From Bog-756 sp052143895 (GTDB lineage Bacteria; Actinomycetota; Acidimicrobiia; Acidimicrobiales; RAAP-2), in assembly GCA_052143895.1 (NCBI GenBank), contig JBKQRT010000031.1, forward strand, positions 7,530 through 71,529: DNA of 64,000 nucleotides. The letters are read 5' to 3'. The notes below the pieces were generated by a model, which had not been told where the DNA came from, did not search any database, and saw only the letters and a list, made by a program, of their open reading frames with translations. How positions within the stretch are numbered: the stretch's first letter is position 1; the number at the start of each line of letters is the position of its first letter. Shown one piece after another: positions 14,907 through 23,995 of this stretch. Made by a program: the position numbers and the translations under genes.

Positions 14907-17840
14907 TCAGGCCCCGCCACCGCCCAGCACGGCGAGGAGCTCGTCGCCGTACCGTTCGAGCCGGAGCGGTCCGATGCCCCGGCAGCCGGCCAGCTCGCCG
15001 AGCGTCCGCGGCAGCTCGCTGGCGATGCCGAGGAGGTCCCGGTCGCTCAGAACGACGTAGGCGGGTACCCCGTCCTTCGTGGCCACGGCCGACCGCCACT
15101 CCCGCAACGCCTGCTCGGCGGCGATCGCTGCCGCGGACGGCTCCGCCGTGCCGCCCGGTGCCGCGAGCGTCGCGGTCTTCCCCTCACAGCGCACGTCCGT
15201 CCCGAACGGCAGCCCGAGCCGGGCCTCGCCGACCCCGAGGACCACCCCGTTCTCCTGCACGTCGAGGACGGTCCCCAATTGTCCGCCGTGCTCGACCACC
15301 AGGCCGGCCACCGCCACCAGCACCGGCGCCGCTCCCGCGCGCTTGGGCGTGCGCCGACCACGCCCGGCCGGCGACGTGCCGCCTTGCTCGCGCCGACCGC
15401 TCCCCGCCGCGGAGCGGTCGGGCGCCTGGCGGCCGTCCCACCGGGCGACGTCCCGGCGCGGTGGGTGGGGACGGCTCCCGTCGAGCTCACCCAGGAACGG
15501 GGACGGCGCCCCGGCGTCGGCCAGCACGGCGACCTGGGTGCGGGCTCGGGTGAGCGCCACGTGGAACACCCGGCGCTCACCCTCGTCGTCCTCGGCCAGC
15601 CGGTGCGGGAACAGGCCCTCCGTGGCTCCGAACACGATCACCCGCTCCCACTCCTTGCCCTTGATCCGGTGCACCGTCGACAGGAGGACCGCCGGTCCCT
15701 CCGCCGGCGGGCGGGCGAGGGTGCTCCGGAGCCAGTGTTCGAAGGTGGATGCCTCGGGGTGGAGTCCGGCCACCGCCTCGAGGGCGACCAGGTCGTCGGC
15801 GTGGGTCGAGCGGTCGGCCTCGCGGCGCGAGGCGTCGAGCACGTCCATGGTGGCGTCGAGCCCGATGCCGACCCGGACGGCACGAAGCGCGTCGGCAGTC
15901 GACCGACCGGCTGCCCGGGCGACGGTGTCGAGGTCGTCGGCGTAGGCGAGCAGCTTCGGGCCGTCCCGCCCGGAGAGCCGGCCGGCGAGGCGCCGGATGT
16001 CGCCTGTCGACGTGAGTTGCCCCCGGGTCAGCATGTCCACCACGTTGGGGGCGATGCCCCGCGACGGGCGCCGAACGGTGTCCCGGACGTCCTCCGCCCG
16101 GATGTGGTCCGGATCGCCGCCGATGCGCAGGTAGGCGAAGGCGGTACGGATCCCGGTCCGGCTGAGAGCCTTCGCCCCGAGGGGCGCGGTGCAGGGGATG
16201 CGGGCCTCCGTGCAGGCCACCTGCACCGGCAGTAGGGCGGAGTTGACACGGGCCAGGACGGCGATGTCCCCGGGGCCCACGCCCGACTGCTGCCAGCCGG
16301 TGATGATCTCGACGGCCGCAGTCGCCAGCGCGTCGCCGGGGGCGGTCCGGACCGCCACCGGGCCGGCACCGGCCAGCGGGCCCTGCTCGTCGGGGGCGCC
16401 GTCGTGGTGGTCGTCCGGGGACCGGATGGTCTTGTCGAGCCGCCGGTGGTTGTAGGAGAGGAGATTGCGGGCGGCGTCCACCACGCCCGGGGGGCAGCGG
16501 TAGTTGACCTCGAGCGGGTGGTGGGCGGCGCCGGGGAAGTAGCGCGGGAAGTCGATGAGGAACTCGGGCGTCGCCCCCGAGTAGCCGTAGATGACCTGGT
16601 CGTCGTCGCCCACCCCGAAGCAGTCGTAGCCCGGTCCCGCGAGCAGCCGGATCAGGAGCAGGTGGGCCGGGGTGAGGTCCTGGAACTCGTCGACGAGCAG
16701 GCGGCGGCACCGGGCCTGGGCCGCCGCCCGGGCGTCGGGGTCGTTGAGGAGGATCTCCACCCCACGGTAGATCTGCTCGTCGAAATCGACGGCACCGAGG
16801 TCGGCGAGCGCCGCTCGGAAGCGGTCGAACCCCTCGCCGATGCCGGCCGCGTCAGGCAGCGACTCCTCGGCGGCGGCCGGTGGGACGAGCCCGAGCCGGA
16901 TGGTGGACAGGGCGCTGAGGTAGGGGGCGACCGTGTCGGCGTTCGCCTGGCGGCGGATGTCGAACAGGCCCTGGAGGAGGTCGCGTACCTCGAGCTCCTC
17001 GAGCACCCGCGGCCGGCCGACGCCGAACTCGGTGCAGATCCACAGGCCGGTGCTGTTGAGGGTCCGGATGTAGGGGCCGTCCGGCGTGAGCACGCCGGAA
17101 CACCGCTGGCGCATCTCGTCCGCGGCCCGCGTGTTGTAGGCCAGCGCGCTCACCGAGGCCGGGTGGGCCCCCCGGTCGGCGACCAGGTGCCGAAGCCGCT
17201 CGGTGAGGACGCGGGTCTTGCCGGACCCGGCCGGTGCGATGACCCGGGCGCCGCCCGAGTGGTGGCCGACCGCGGCCAGCTGGTCCGGCGCCAGCTCGGT
17301 GGCGGGCGGGCGGTGTGACGTCGGATCGAGCCGGCCCGCCTCGGCACTCCAGCGGTGGACCACGCCGTCGCCGGAGACGAGGGCGGGGGGATCGGGAGGG
17401 CCGCCGTCGACGTAAAGGGGCGTGCCGTCGGCCAGGACGATGTCGGCCGGGCCGCCCTCGACCACACCGCGTCCCGCGCACCGGCGGGCCGCCTTCCGGC
17501 CGTGCCACCAGATCGGTTCGTCGCCGCGGGCGTCGTAGTTGTTGGCCCAGACGAGGAACTGGAGGCGCTCGAGGGCGAATTCGAAAGCCGGGGTCAGGCC
17601 GTACACCGGGCCGTCGTGGCGCTGGGGCACCCGCAGGGCGGCCGGGTCGGCGGCCAGCTCGATGACAAGGGGGCGGCGCTCGAGCCACGCCTGGTGCAGC
17701 GACTCGAGGCACGCCGCTGGTGCCGCCACCTCGTCATCGCCGACGACCACCCTCGGGCTCGCGTCCCAGACCTCCGGTACGGCGCCCCCGGGCCGGACGA
17801 CGACGCCGCGCCCGAGCTCGGCTGGTCCTGGGGAGGGCAC
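14907..17840 (-). CDS. UvrD/Rep superfamily 1A DNA helicase with HRDC domain and N-terminal extension
   Basis: A 977-residue ATP-dependent 3'-5' helicase. Residues 1-180 form an N-terminal extension with no recognised fold. The Q-motif LAPDQLAAV (183-191) and Walker A APAGSGKTRVL (202-212) follow. Motif II is LLVDEFQDLTPAH; motif III region is GVGDDDQVIYGYSGA; motif VI is VFHVALTRARTQVAVL. The C-terminus (about 900-977) is an HRDC domain, GELAGCRGIGPLRLERYGDELL. It resembles the UvrD2 type of mycobacteria but lacks an obvious four-Cys motif. Start is a GTG at 17840. Expected role: unwinding in repair or replication restart. Confidence 0.88.
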   Translation of the reverse strand: MPSPGPAELGRGVVVRPGGAVPEVWDASPRVVVGDDEVAAPAACLESLHQAWLERRPLVIELAADPAALRVPQRHDGPVYGLTPAFEFALERLQFLVWANNYDARGDEPIWWHGRKAARRCAGRGVVEGGPADIVLADGTPLYVDGGPPDPPALVSGDGVVHRWSAEAGRLDPTSHRPPATELAPDQLAAVGHHSGGARVIAPAGSGKTRVLTERLRHLVADRGAHPASVSALAYNTRAADEMRQRCSGVLTPDGPYIRTLNSTGLWICTEFGVGRPRVLEELEVRDLLQGLFDIRRQANADTVAPYLSALSTIRLGLVPPAAAEESLPDAAGIGEGFDRFRAALADLGAVDFDEQIYRGVEILLNDPDARAAAQARCRRLLVDEFQDLTPAHLLLIRLLAGPGYDCFGVGDDDQVIYGYSGATPEFLIDFPRYFPGAAHHPLEVNYRCPPGVVDAARNLLSYNHRRLDKTIRSPDDHHDGAPDEQGPLAGAGPVAVRTAPGDALATAAVEIITGWQQSGVGPGDIAVLARVNSALLPVQVACTEARIPCTAPLGAKALSRTGIRTAFAYLRIGGDPDHIRAEDVRDTVRRPSRGIAPNVVDMLTRGQLTSTGDIRRLAGRLSGRDGPKLLAYADDLDTVARAAGRSTADALRAVRVGIGLDATMDVLDASRREADRSTHADDLVALEAVAGLHPEASTFEHWLRSTLARPPAEGPAVLLSTVHRIKGKEWERVIVFGATEGLFPHRLAEDDEGERRVFHVALTRARTQVAVLADAGAPSPFLGELDGSRPHPPRRDVARWDGRQAPDRSAAGSGRREQGGTSPAGRGRRTPKRAGAAPVLVAVAGLVVEHGGQLGTVLDVQENGVVLGVGEARLGLPFGTDVRCEGKTATLAAPGGTAEPSAAAIAAEQALREWRSAVATKDGVPAYVVLSDRDLLGIASELPRTLGELAGCRGIGPLRLERYGDELLAVLGGGGA

Positions 17841-17904
17841 CCGACCAACCTAGCGACGACCTGTGACGACCGGTGCGGACGGCCCACCCGCCTGGAGGTC
17901 CCGA

Positions 17905-18843
17905 TCAGTCGAGGGCGCCGAAGCGCACGCCGGTCAGCTCCTCGGACACCTTCCAGAGGTGGCTCGCCACAGCCGGGTCGAGCGCGGCGACGACGAAGGA
18001 CGTCGGTCTCGGGTGGCCCCGCATGCCGAACAGGCGGTCCGGCCCAAAGAACTGGCCGCCACTGACCGCCGGGTCGGTGGCGGCGAAGAGGCTCGGGAGT
18101 GCCCCGGCCGCGGCCGGCTGGGCCAGGATCGAGTTCCCGACCCGGTTCAGCTGTTCCATGAGGCGGGAGCCGCTCATCCGGGGCGCCACCATCTGCAGGT
18201 CGGTGGCGGCGTACCCGGGGTGGGCGGCGACCGCCACGACGTCCACCGCGGCACTCGTCGCCCGCCGGTCGAGCTCGACGGTGAACAGCTGGTTGGCCAG
18301 CTTCGCCTGACCGTAGGCCGACCACCTGCCGTAGTGGTGCGTCCCCTGGAGGTCGTCGAACCGGATCCGGCCCGTCCGGGCCGCGATGCTGCTCACGGTC
18401 ACCACCCGCGCCCCCGGGCGGGCGAGGAGGCGGTCGAGGAGCAGTCCGGTCAGGGCGAAGTGCCCGAGGTGGTTGGTGCCGAACTGCATCTCGAAGCCGT
18501 CCGTCGTCTCCCGTCGGGGGATGGCCATGACCCCGGCGTTGTTGACCAGGATGTCGAGGCCGTCGTGCCCCGCGGAGAAGTCGGCGGCGAACCGCCGCAC
18601 CGATGCCAGGTCGGCCAGGTCGAGCCGGCCCAGCTGCACGTCGGCGTCGGGGGCGGTACGTCGGATCCGCTCGAGGGCATCGGACCCCCGGCCCTCGTCA
18701 CGGCAGGCCAGGACCACCCGTGCCCCCGCCCCGGCCAGCGCCCGTGCCGTCTCAAATCCGAGCCCGCTGTTGGCCCCGGTCACCACGGCGACGTGCCCAC
18801 CCTGGGGTGGGATGTCGTCGGCGGTCCACGGTTCGGGTGCCAT
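17905..18843 (-). CDS. Short-chain dehydrogenase/reductase (retinol-dehydrogenase-like SDR)
   Basis: A 312-residue NAD(P)-dependent oxidoreductase. The cofactor motif is VVTGANSGLGFETAR, with an Arg (VVLACRDEGRG) that favours NADP. NNAGVM follows, then VSSIAARTG (catalytic Ser) and YGQAK (Tyr and Lys). The architecture matches the oxidoreductase group often annotated as retinol or WW-domain-like dehydrogenases. ATG at 18843 chosen because codon bias starts there. A separate decayed frame lies immediately upstream. Confidence 0.85.
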   Translation of the reverse strand: MAPEPWTADDIPPQGGHVAVVTGANSGLGFETARALAGAGARVVLACRDEGRGSDALERIRRTAPDADVQLGRLDLADLASVRRFAADFSAGHDGLDILVNNAGVMAIPRRETTDGFEMQFGTNHLGHFALTGLLLDRLLARPGARVVTVSSIAARTGRIRFDDLQGTHHYGRWSAYGQAKLANQLFTVELDRRATSAAVDVVAVAAHPGYAATDLQMVAPRMSGSRLMEQLNRVGNSILAQPAAAGALPSLFAATDPAVSGGQFFGPDRLFGMRGHPRPTSFVVAALDPAVASHLWKVSEELTGVRFGALD

Positions 18844-18940
18844 GCCCGGGACCCTACGCAGACCCGACCGGTCCCGCCAGCCGTGGTCGTCCGGCCCGGC
18901 GGCGGCCCGGCTGCCGGAGGGGTGACCAGGTCCCTCGCGC

Positions 18941-19242
18941 TCAGGCCGCGGCGGCCGGTGTCGCCTGGCGCACCAGCACCGTGCGGGCGGTGGCATCCCG
19001 GCCCGCGAGGCGAGCAGCGCGTACCCGCGTTCTGCGGTCAGGAGCGCGTAGACGTGCAGCATGCTCACGTTGACCACCCGGCGGAAGACGAGCGGCTCGA
19101 CGAACCGGGGCTGGTCCTCGACGTCACCGAGGGCGAGCCCCGGTGTGGTGCATGACGTGTCGGGCTCGAGTGGTGGGACCGCCCCGTCCGCCGACGCCGG
19201 TCGCTCGTCATGCCATCCGGGCAGGTTATGCAGGCGGTGCAT
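18941..19242 (-). pseudogene. Frameshifted small gene of unknown family
   Basis: This gap between the SDR and a hydrolase gene is not plain spacer. On the minus strand the frame covering about 19140-19000 has strong GC-third-position bias and reads LGDVEDQPRFVEPLVF and HVYALLTAERGYALL. At about 18995-19005 the bias moves to another frame, which reads AGRDATARTVLVRQATP and ends at a TGA (18941-18943). A single indel would join them. The start is unclear; an ATG at 19242 is in frame. I do not recognise the family. A sequencing error is as likely as a real mutation. Confidence 0.4.
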
Positions 19243-19302
19243 GCGATCAGGGGTACCTGCTGGGCAACGTGGCCAAACCGCCCGCGCCCGGGGCGTCGCC
19301 GT

Positions 19303-20205
19303 TCAGACGGCCGAGCGCCGCCCGTCGCCGGCCATGCCCGCCACGTCGAGCACGTTGGTCATGACCTCCCCGAATGCGTCGGGATCGGCGATCAGCCAGC
19401 TGTGGTTCCCGGGCACGGTGACCACCTCCGGGTTCCCGAGGGTGGCGCACATGTCCTCGAACGACGCACGGGTGATCAGCTGGTCGCTCCGGCCCCAGAG
19501 CACCACCACCGGCAGCTCGCGTCGGCGCAGCTCGGTCAGTTCGGCGGTCAGGTCCGCGCGGCGGGCCAGGCCGGCGGCTATCCAGAAGCTCCTCGGGTCG
19601 CGCACCAGGTTGGGCAGCGCCTCGGCCACGATCACCGGCAGCACCCGGCGCGCCTGGCGTACGGGGAGGAGGTCGGCGGGGAAGTGGAGACCCCAGTCCC
19701 ACAGCGGACGCTGCGACATCGAGCGCAGGGTCGTCCCGCGCCGCGTCCAGGCCGAACCGCCGACCGAGTTGACTAGCACCAGCCCACGCACCAGGTCCGG
19801 GTGGTCGTGGGCGAGCTGGATGGCCACGCCGCCGCCGAACGAGTGGCCCATGACCAGTGCCGGCTCGTCCACACCGGTCGTCCGGAGGAACTCGGCCACC
19901 CAGTTGGCATAGCCGGGGAAGTCGACGGTGTCGGGCGGGAGCCCGGCCGTGCCACCGAAGCCAGGCAACGCCGGAGCGAGCACGCGCAACCCGGCGGCCA
20001 CCAGGCGAGACAGCGCCCGCTTGTACGCCTTGTGGTCCAGACCCCAGCCGTGCAGGAACACCACCGGCGCCCCGGTGCCGGCTTCGCCGTACTCGGCCAC
20101 GCGACCGTCGACCGTCGTCTGCTCCCACCGGAGCCAGCTCGCGCCGCGCAGGTCCCCGTCCTCCGGCGGGTCCCCGGTCGCCCTGTTCGCCGCAGCCTCG
20201 TCCAT
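19303..20205 (-). CDS. Alpha/beta hydrolase
   Basis: A 300-residue cytosolic alpha/beta hydrolase. The oxyanion-hole motif FLHGWGLDHK and the nucleophile elbow VMGHSFGGGVA (Ser) are clear. The acid is probably Asp in VLWGRSDQLITR and the base His in VPGNHSWLIADPD. Esterase, epoxide hydrolase or meta-cleavage-type hydrolase are possible; no neighbour points to a substrate. Start ATG at 20205. The 169-bp upstream region has a DosR-like box (20241-20257). Confidence 0.8.
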   Translation of the reverse strand: MDEAAANRATGDPPEDGDLRGASWLRWEQTTVDGRVAEYGEAGTGAPVVFLHGWGLDHKAYKRALSRLVAAGLRVLAPALPGFGGTAGLPPDTVDFPGYANWVAEFLRTTGVDEPALVMGHSFGGGVAIQLAHDHPDLVRGLVLVNSVGGSAWTRRGTTLRSMSQRPLWDWGLHFPADLLPVRQARRVLPVIVAEALPNLVRDPRSFWIAAGLARRADLTAELTELRRRELPVVVLWGRSDQLITRASFEDMCATLGNPEVVTVPGNHSWLIADPDAFGEVMTNVLDVAGMAGDGRRSAV

Positions 20206-20240
20206 GGCTCCACGATCGGCCAGAACGCCGGTCCCGCGTT

Positions 20241-20257
20241 AGGGCCGAAGTGCCTAA
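20241..20257 (-). promoter_or_regulatory. DosR-like half-palindromic box (tentative)
   Basis: Read on the minus strand, TTAGGCACTTCGGCCCT resembles the actinobacterial DosR/DevR consensus GGGACTTNNGNCCCT with few mismatches. It lies 36-52 bases upstream of the alpha/beta hydrolase start, a plausible activator position. No dosR gene is in the window, so this rests on motif similarity only. Confidence 0.25.
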
Positions 20258-20374
20258 TTCGCCTTCCCGGCCGGTGCCCCCCGGCCCGCCGACACCGCCT
20301 CTGAGCTGGCTTTGTACCCCGTGGATGCGTCGAACGGGGGCCGGTGCCCGCAGACGTCCGCCGGCAGTGGCCGG

Positions 20375-22798
20375 CTACGACCCGACCGCACCAGGCGCCG
20401 CCGGGAGGGGCGCCTCCGGGGACCAGACCCAGTCGGCGATGTCCGGCGGGTCCTCGCCGTGCTCCCGCCCATACCGCCGGGCGTCGAGCCGGGCGTCGAC
20501 CATCAGCTGGCGCAGTGCCGCCGTGCGGGGACCGAGCCCGGGTACCCGGTCGAGCACGTCGATGACCAGATGGAACCGGTCGAGGTCGTTGAGCATGACC
20601 ATGTCGAAGGGTGTGGTGGTGGTCCCTTCCTCCTTGTAACCGCGGACGTGCAGATTGGCGTGGTTGGTGCGCCGGTAGGTCAGCCGGTGGATGAGCAGTG
20701 GGTAGCCGTGGTACGCGAAGATCACCGGGCGGTCGGGGGTGAACAGGGCGTCGAATTCGCGGTCCGACAGCCCGTGGGGGTGCTCGGTGTCCGGCTCGAG
20801 GCGCATCAGGTCGACCACGTTGACCACCCGCACCGTGAGCTCGGGCAGGTGCCGGTAGAGGAGCTGCACGGCGGCCAGGGTCTCGAGGGTGGGGATGTCA
20901 CCGCAGCACGCCATGACCACGTCGGGCACTGAGTCGCCGGCGTTCGAGGCGAAGGTCCAAACCCCGAGCCCCCGGGTGCAGTGGTCGACGGCCTGGTCCA
21001 TGGTGAGCCAGTCGTGCTGGGGCTGCTTGCCGGCGACGACGACGTTCACGTAGTCGCGGCTGCGTAGGCAGTGGTCGGCCACCGACAGGAGGCAGTTGGT
21101 GTCCGGCGGGAAGTAGACGCGGACGACCTCGGCCTTCTTGTTGACCACGTGGTCGATGAAACCGGGGTCCTGGTGGGAGAAGCCGTTGTGGTCCTGCCGC
21201 CACACGTGGCTCGACAGCAGGTAGTTGAGCGAGGCGATCGGCCGGCGCCAGGGGACCTCCGCGCTCACTTTCAGCCATTTGGCGTGCTGGTTGAACATCG
21301 AGTCGACGATGTGGATGAACGCCTCGTAGCAGTTGAACAGCCCGTGGCGCCCGGTGAGCAGGTATCCCTCCAGCCATCCCTGGCACTGGTGCTCCGACAG
21401 CGTCTCCATCACCCGTCCGTCCGGCGCCAGGTGGTCGTCGCCGTCACGCAGCTCGGCGTCCCACGTGCGGTCGGTCACCTCGAAGACGTCCTGAAGCCGG
21501 TTGGAGGCGGTCTCGTCCGGGCCGAACAGACGGAAGTTGGTCGGGTTGGCCCGCATGACGTCGCGCAGGAACGTACCGAGCACCCGCGTCGCCTCGCGCT
21601 TCACGACGCCGGGACCGTCGACCTCCACGGCGTAGTCGCGGAACTCGGGGAGTTCGAGCTCGGCGAGGAGGAGCCCGCCGTTGGCATGGGGGTTGACGCT
21701 CATCCGACGGTCGCCGACCGGCGCGGCCCCGCGCACGGCGTCGACCGGCCGGCCGTGCTCGTCGAAGAGCTCCTCAGGTCGATAGCTGCGGAGCCAGGCC
21801 TCGAGCTGGGCCAGGTGCTCCGGGTTCGTCCGAACCTCGGACAACGGCAGCTGGTGCGCCCGGAACGTTCCCTCGACCGGCAGGCCGTCGACCTCCTTCG
21901 GGCCAGTCCATCCCTTGGGTGTTCGCAGGATGAGCATCGGCCACGACGGGCGCGACCGTGCGCCGCGGGTGCGGGCCGCCTGTTGGATCTCGTCGATCTC
22001 CCCGAAGGCCGCATCGAGCGCATCGGCCATGCGGGGGTGCACCGAGCGCGGGCGCTCGCCGTCGAAGCCGCCCTCGACCACCACCGGCCGGTAGCCGTAG
22101 CCGGTGAAGAGCGCCACCAGCTCGTCGGTGGGGATGCGGGCCAGCACTGCGGGGGCGGCGATCTTGTACCCGTTGAGGTGGAGGACGGGCAGCACGGCGC
22201 CGTCCCGCCGCGGGTCGAGGAACTTGTTCGAGTGCCAGCCGGTCGCCGCCGGCCCGGTCTCGGCCTCGCCGTCGCCGACCACGCAGGCCACGACCAGGTC
22301 GGGGTTGTCGAACGCCGCCCCGAAGGCGTGGCTCAGCGAGTAGCCGAGCTCCCCGCCCTCGTGGATCGACCCCGGGGTCTCCGGACTGCAGTGGCTTGGG
22401 ATCCCACCCGGGAAGGAGAACTGCCGGAACAGCCGGGCCATGCCCCCGGCGTCACGACCGATGTGCGGGTAGCGCTCTGTGTAGGTGCCCTCCAGCCAGG
22501 TGTTGGCCACGACGGCCGGACCGCCGTGACCGGGTCCGCAGACGAACATCATGTCGAGGTGGCGCGCCCGGATGCTCCGTCCGAGGTGGGCGTAGAGGAA
22601 GTTGAGGCCCGGGCTCGTCCCCCAGTGGCCGAGCAGCCTCGGCTTGATGTCGTCGACGACGAGTGGCCGCCACAGGAGGGGGTTGTCCATCAGGTAGATC
22701 TGTCCCGCCGTCAGATAGTTGGCGGCCCGGAAGTACGCATCCAGGCGGTCGAGCTCGTCGGGCGCCGCAGAGACGGACGAGCCGTCGACATCGGTCAT
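20375..22798 (-). CDS. xfp: D-xylulose 5-phosphate / fructose 6-phosphate phosphoketolase
   Basis: An 807-residue TPP enzyme that splits xylulose 5-phosphate or fructose 6-phosphate with phosphate to give acetyl phosphate and an aldose phosphate. Diagnostic blocks are GHWGTSPGLNFLYAHL, FVCGPGHGGPAVVANT, HAFGAAFDNPD, CVVGDGEAETGPAATGWHSN (TPP/Mg site) and LHLNGYKIA. Length is typical (about 790-825). ATG at 22798 is preceded by AGAGGAGCTCCC; the open frame continues upstream antisense to ackA but that part is non-coding. It is divergent from ackA with 66 bases between starts, so both halves of the shunt can share a control region. Confidence 0.95.
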   Translation of the reverse strand: MTDVDGSSVSAAPDELDRLDAYFRAANYLTAGQIYLMDNPLLWRPLVVDDIKPRLLGHWGTSPGLNFLYAHLGRSIRARHLDMMFVCGPGHGGPAVVANTWLEGTYTERYPHIGRDAGGMARLFRQFSFPGGIPSHCSPETPGSIHEGGELGYSLSHAFGAAFDNPDLVVACVVGDGEAETGPAATGWHSNKFLDPRRDGAVLPVLHLNGYKIAAPAVLARIPTDELVALFTGYGYRPVVVEGGFDGERPRSVHPRMADALDAAFGEIDEIQQAARTRGARSRPSWPMLILRTPKGWTGPKEVDGLPVEGTFRAHQLPLSEVRTNPEHLAQLEAWLRSYRPEELFDEHGRPVDAVRGAAPVGDRRMSVNPHANGGLLLAELELPEFRDYAVEVDGPGVVKREATRVLGTFLRDVMRANPTNFRLFGPDETASNRLQDVFEVTDRTWDAELRDGDDHLAPDGRVMETLSEHQCQGWLEGYLLTGRHGLFNCYEAFIHIVDSMFNQHAKWLKVSAEVPWRRPIASLNYLLSSHVWRQDHNGFSHQDPGFIDHVVNKKAEVVRVYFPPDTNCLLSVADHCLRSRDYVNVVVAGKQPQHDWLTMDQAVDHCTRGLGVWTFASNAGDSVPDVVMACCGDIPTLETLAAVQLLYRHLPELTVRVVNVVDLMRLEPDTEHPHGLSDREFDALFTPDRPVIFAYHGYPLLIHRLTYRRTNHANLHVRGYKEEGTTTTPFDMVMLNDLDRFHLVIDVLDRVPGLGPRTAALRQLMVDARLDARRYGREHGEDPPDIADWVWSPEAPLPAAPGAVGS

Positions 22799-22864
22799 GG
22801 GAGCTCCTCTGATCGGGTCGTCCGGTCGGCCGTGACCGGAAGGGCGATCTGACAAGGTGTGCAC

Positions 22865-23959
22865 ATGGACATCCTCGTCGTCAATACCGGCTCCAGCAGC
22901 CTCAAGCTCCGCGTGGTGGACGACGACGACGAGGTCGTCCGGTCCGAGGACCTCCCCCGGGTGCCGTCCGCCGAGCTCGCCGGTGTCCTCGCCGGGTTCC
23001 TCGGGCGCTGCGGTCCGATCGGTGCGGCCGGGCACCGGGTCGTCCACGGTGGCTCGGCCTACCGCGAGCCGGTCCTTCTCGACGCCGCGGTCGACACCGT
23101 CCTCGAGGAGCTGGCCGACCTCGCCCCGCTGCACAACCCGCCCAGCCTGGCCGCCATCGAGGCCCTGACCGCACTGCGGCCGGAGCTGGCCCAGGTGGCC
23201 TGCTTCGACACCGCCTTCCACGCCGACATGCCCGCTACGGCCACCACGTACGCGGTGCCCCGGGCGTGGCGGGAGCGGTGGGACCTCCGCCGTTTCGGGT
23301 TCCACGGGCTCAGTCACTCGTGGGCCAGCCGCCGAGCCGGCCAGCTGATGGGCCGTCCCCGCGAGCAGCTCCGGCTGGTGACGGCCCACCTCGGGTCCGG
23401 TGCGTCGCTGGCCGCCGTGGCCCTCGGCCGCTCGGTCGACACCACCATGGGCTTCACCCCCATCGAGGGGCTGGTCATGGCGACCCGGTCGGGCAGCGTC
23501 GACCCCGGGCTCGTCCTCTGGGTGCAGCGGAAGGGGGGCCTCTCGCCCGACGACGTCGAGGCGGCGCTCGAGCACGACTCGGGGCTGTCCGGGCTCTGCG
23601 CCGGGTCCGGCGACCTGCGGGCGGTGATGACCGCCGCCGACGGCGGCGACCCCGACGCCCGACTCGCCTACGGGCTGTACGGCTACCGCATCCGGACCGG
23701 CGTCGCCGCCATGGTGGCGGCCATGGGCGGGGTCGACGGCCTCGTGTTCACCGGTGGGGCGGGCGAGGCGTCGGCCCGCCTCCGCCGCGATGTGTGCGAG
23801 GGGCTCGGGTTCCTCGGGTTCAAGCTCGACGGATCGGTCAACGACGCGCTCGGCGCGGACGGTCTGGTGTCCGCCGGTGCCGGTGGTCCGACCGTGGCGG
23901 TGGTGCGAGCCCGCGAGGACCTCGAGATCGCGCGCCACGTGCGGGAGCTCGTGGCGTAA
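22865..23959 (+). CDS. ackA: Acetate kinase
   Basis: A 364-residue acetokinase that makes ATP and acetate from acetyl phosphate and ADP. Motifs are NTGSSSLK, GHRVVHGG, CFDTAFHADMP, RRFGFHGLSHSWAS, AHLGSGASLAAV, MGFTPIEGLVMATRSGSVDP and VFTGGAGEAS (most homologues have GGIGENS). It is slightly shorter than the usual 400 residues. ATG at 22865 sits 7 bases after AAGG; the GTG six bases earlier is too close to that site. Pairing with xfp shows that acetyl phosphate from phosphoketolase is its substrate here; no phosphotransacetylase gene is seen nearby. Confidence 0.94.
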   Translation: MDILVVNTGSSSLKLRVVDDDDEVVRSEDLPRVPSAELAGVLAGFLGRCGPIGAAGHRVVHGGSAYREPVLLDAAVDTVLEELADLAPLHNPPSLAAIEALTALRPELAQVACFDTAFHADMPATATTYAVPRAWRERWDLRRFGFHGLSHSWASRRAGQLMGRPREQLRLVTAHLGSGASLAAVALGRSVDTTMGFTPIEGLVMATRSGSVDPGLVLWVQRKGGLSPDDVEAALEHDSGLSGLCAGSGDLRAVMTAADGGDPDARLAYGLYGYRIRTGVAAMVAAMGGVDGLVFTGGAGEASARLRRDVCEGLGFLGFKLDGSVNDALGADGLVSAGAGGPTVAVVRAREDLEIARHVRELVA

Positions 23960-23995
23960 CCGGCGGCGCCCGGCGCCCCGCATGTGCCCGGCCGT

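Noticed and set aside
21071..22852. 593-residue plus-strand open frame opposite phosphoketolase
   Set aside because: Antisense to a textbook xfp gene; no recognisable domain.
22799..23983. N-terminal extension of the phosphoketolase frame by 395 residues
   Set aside because: It lies wholly antisense to ackA, lacks family similarity, and a good ribosome site precedes ATG 22798.
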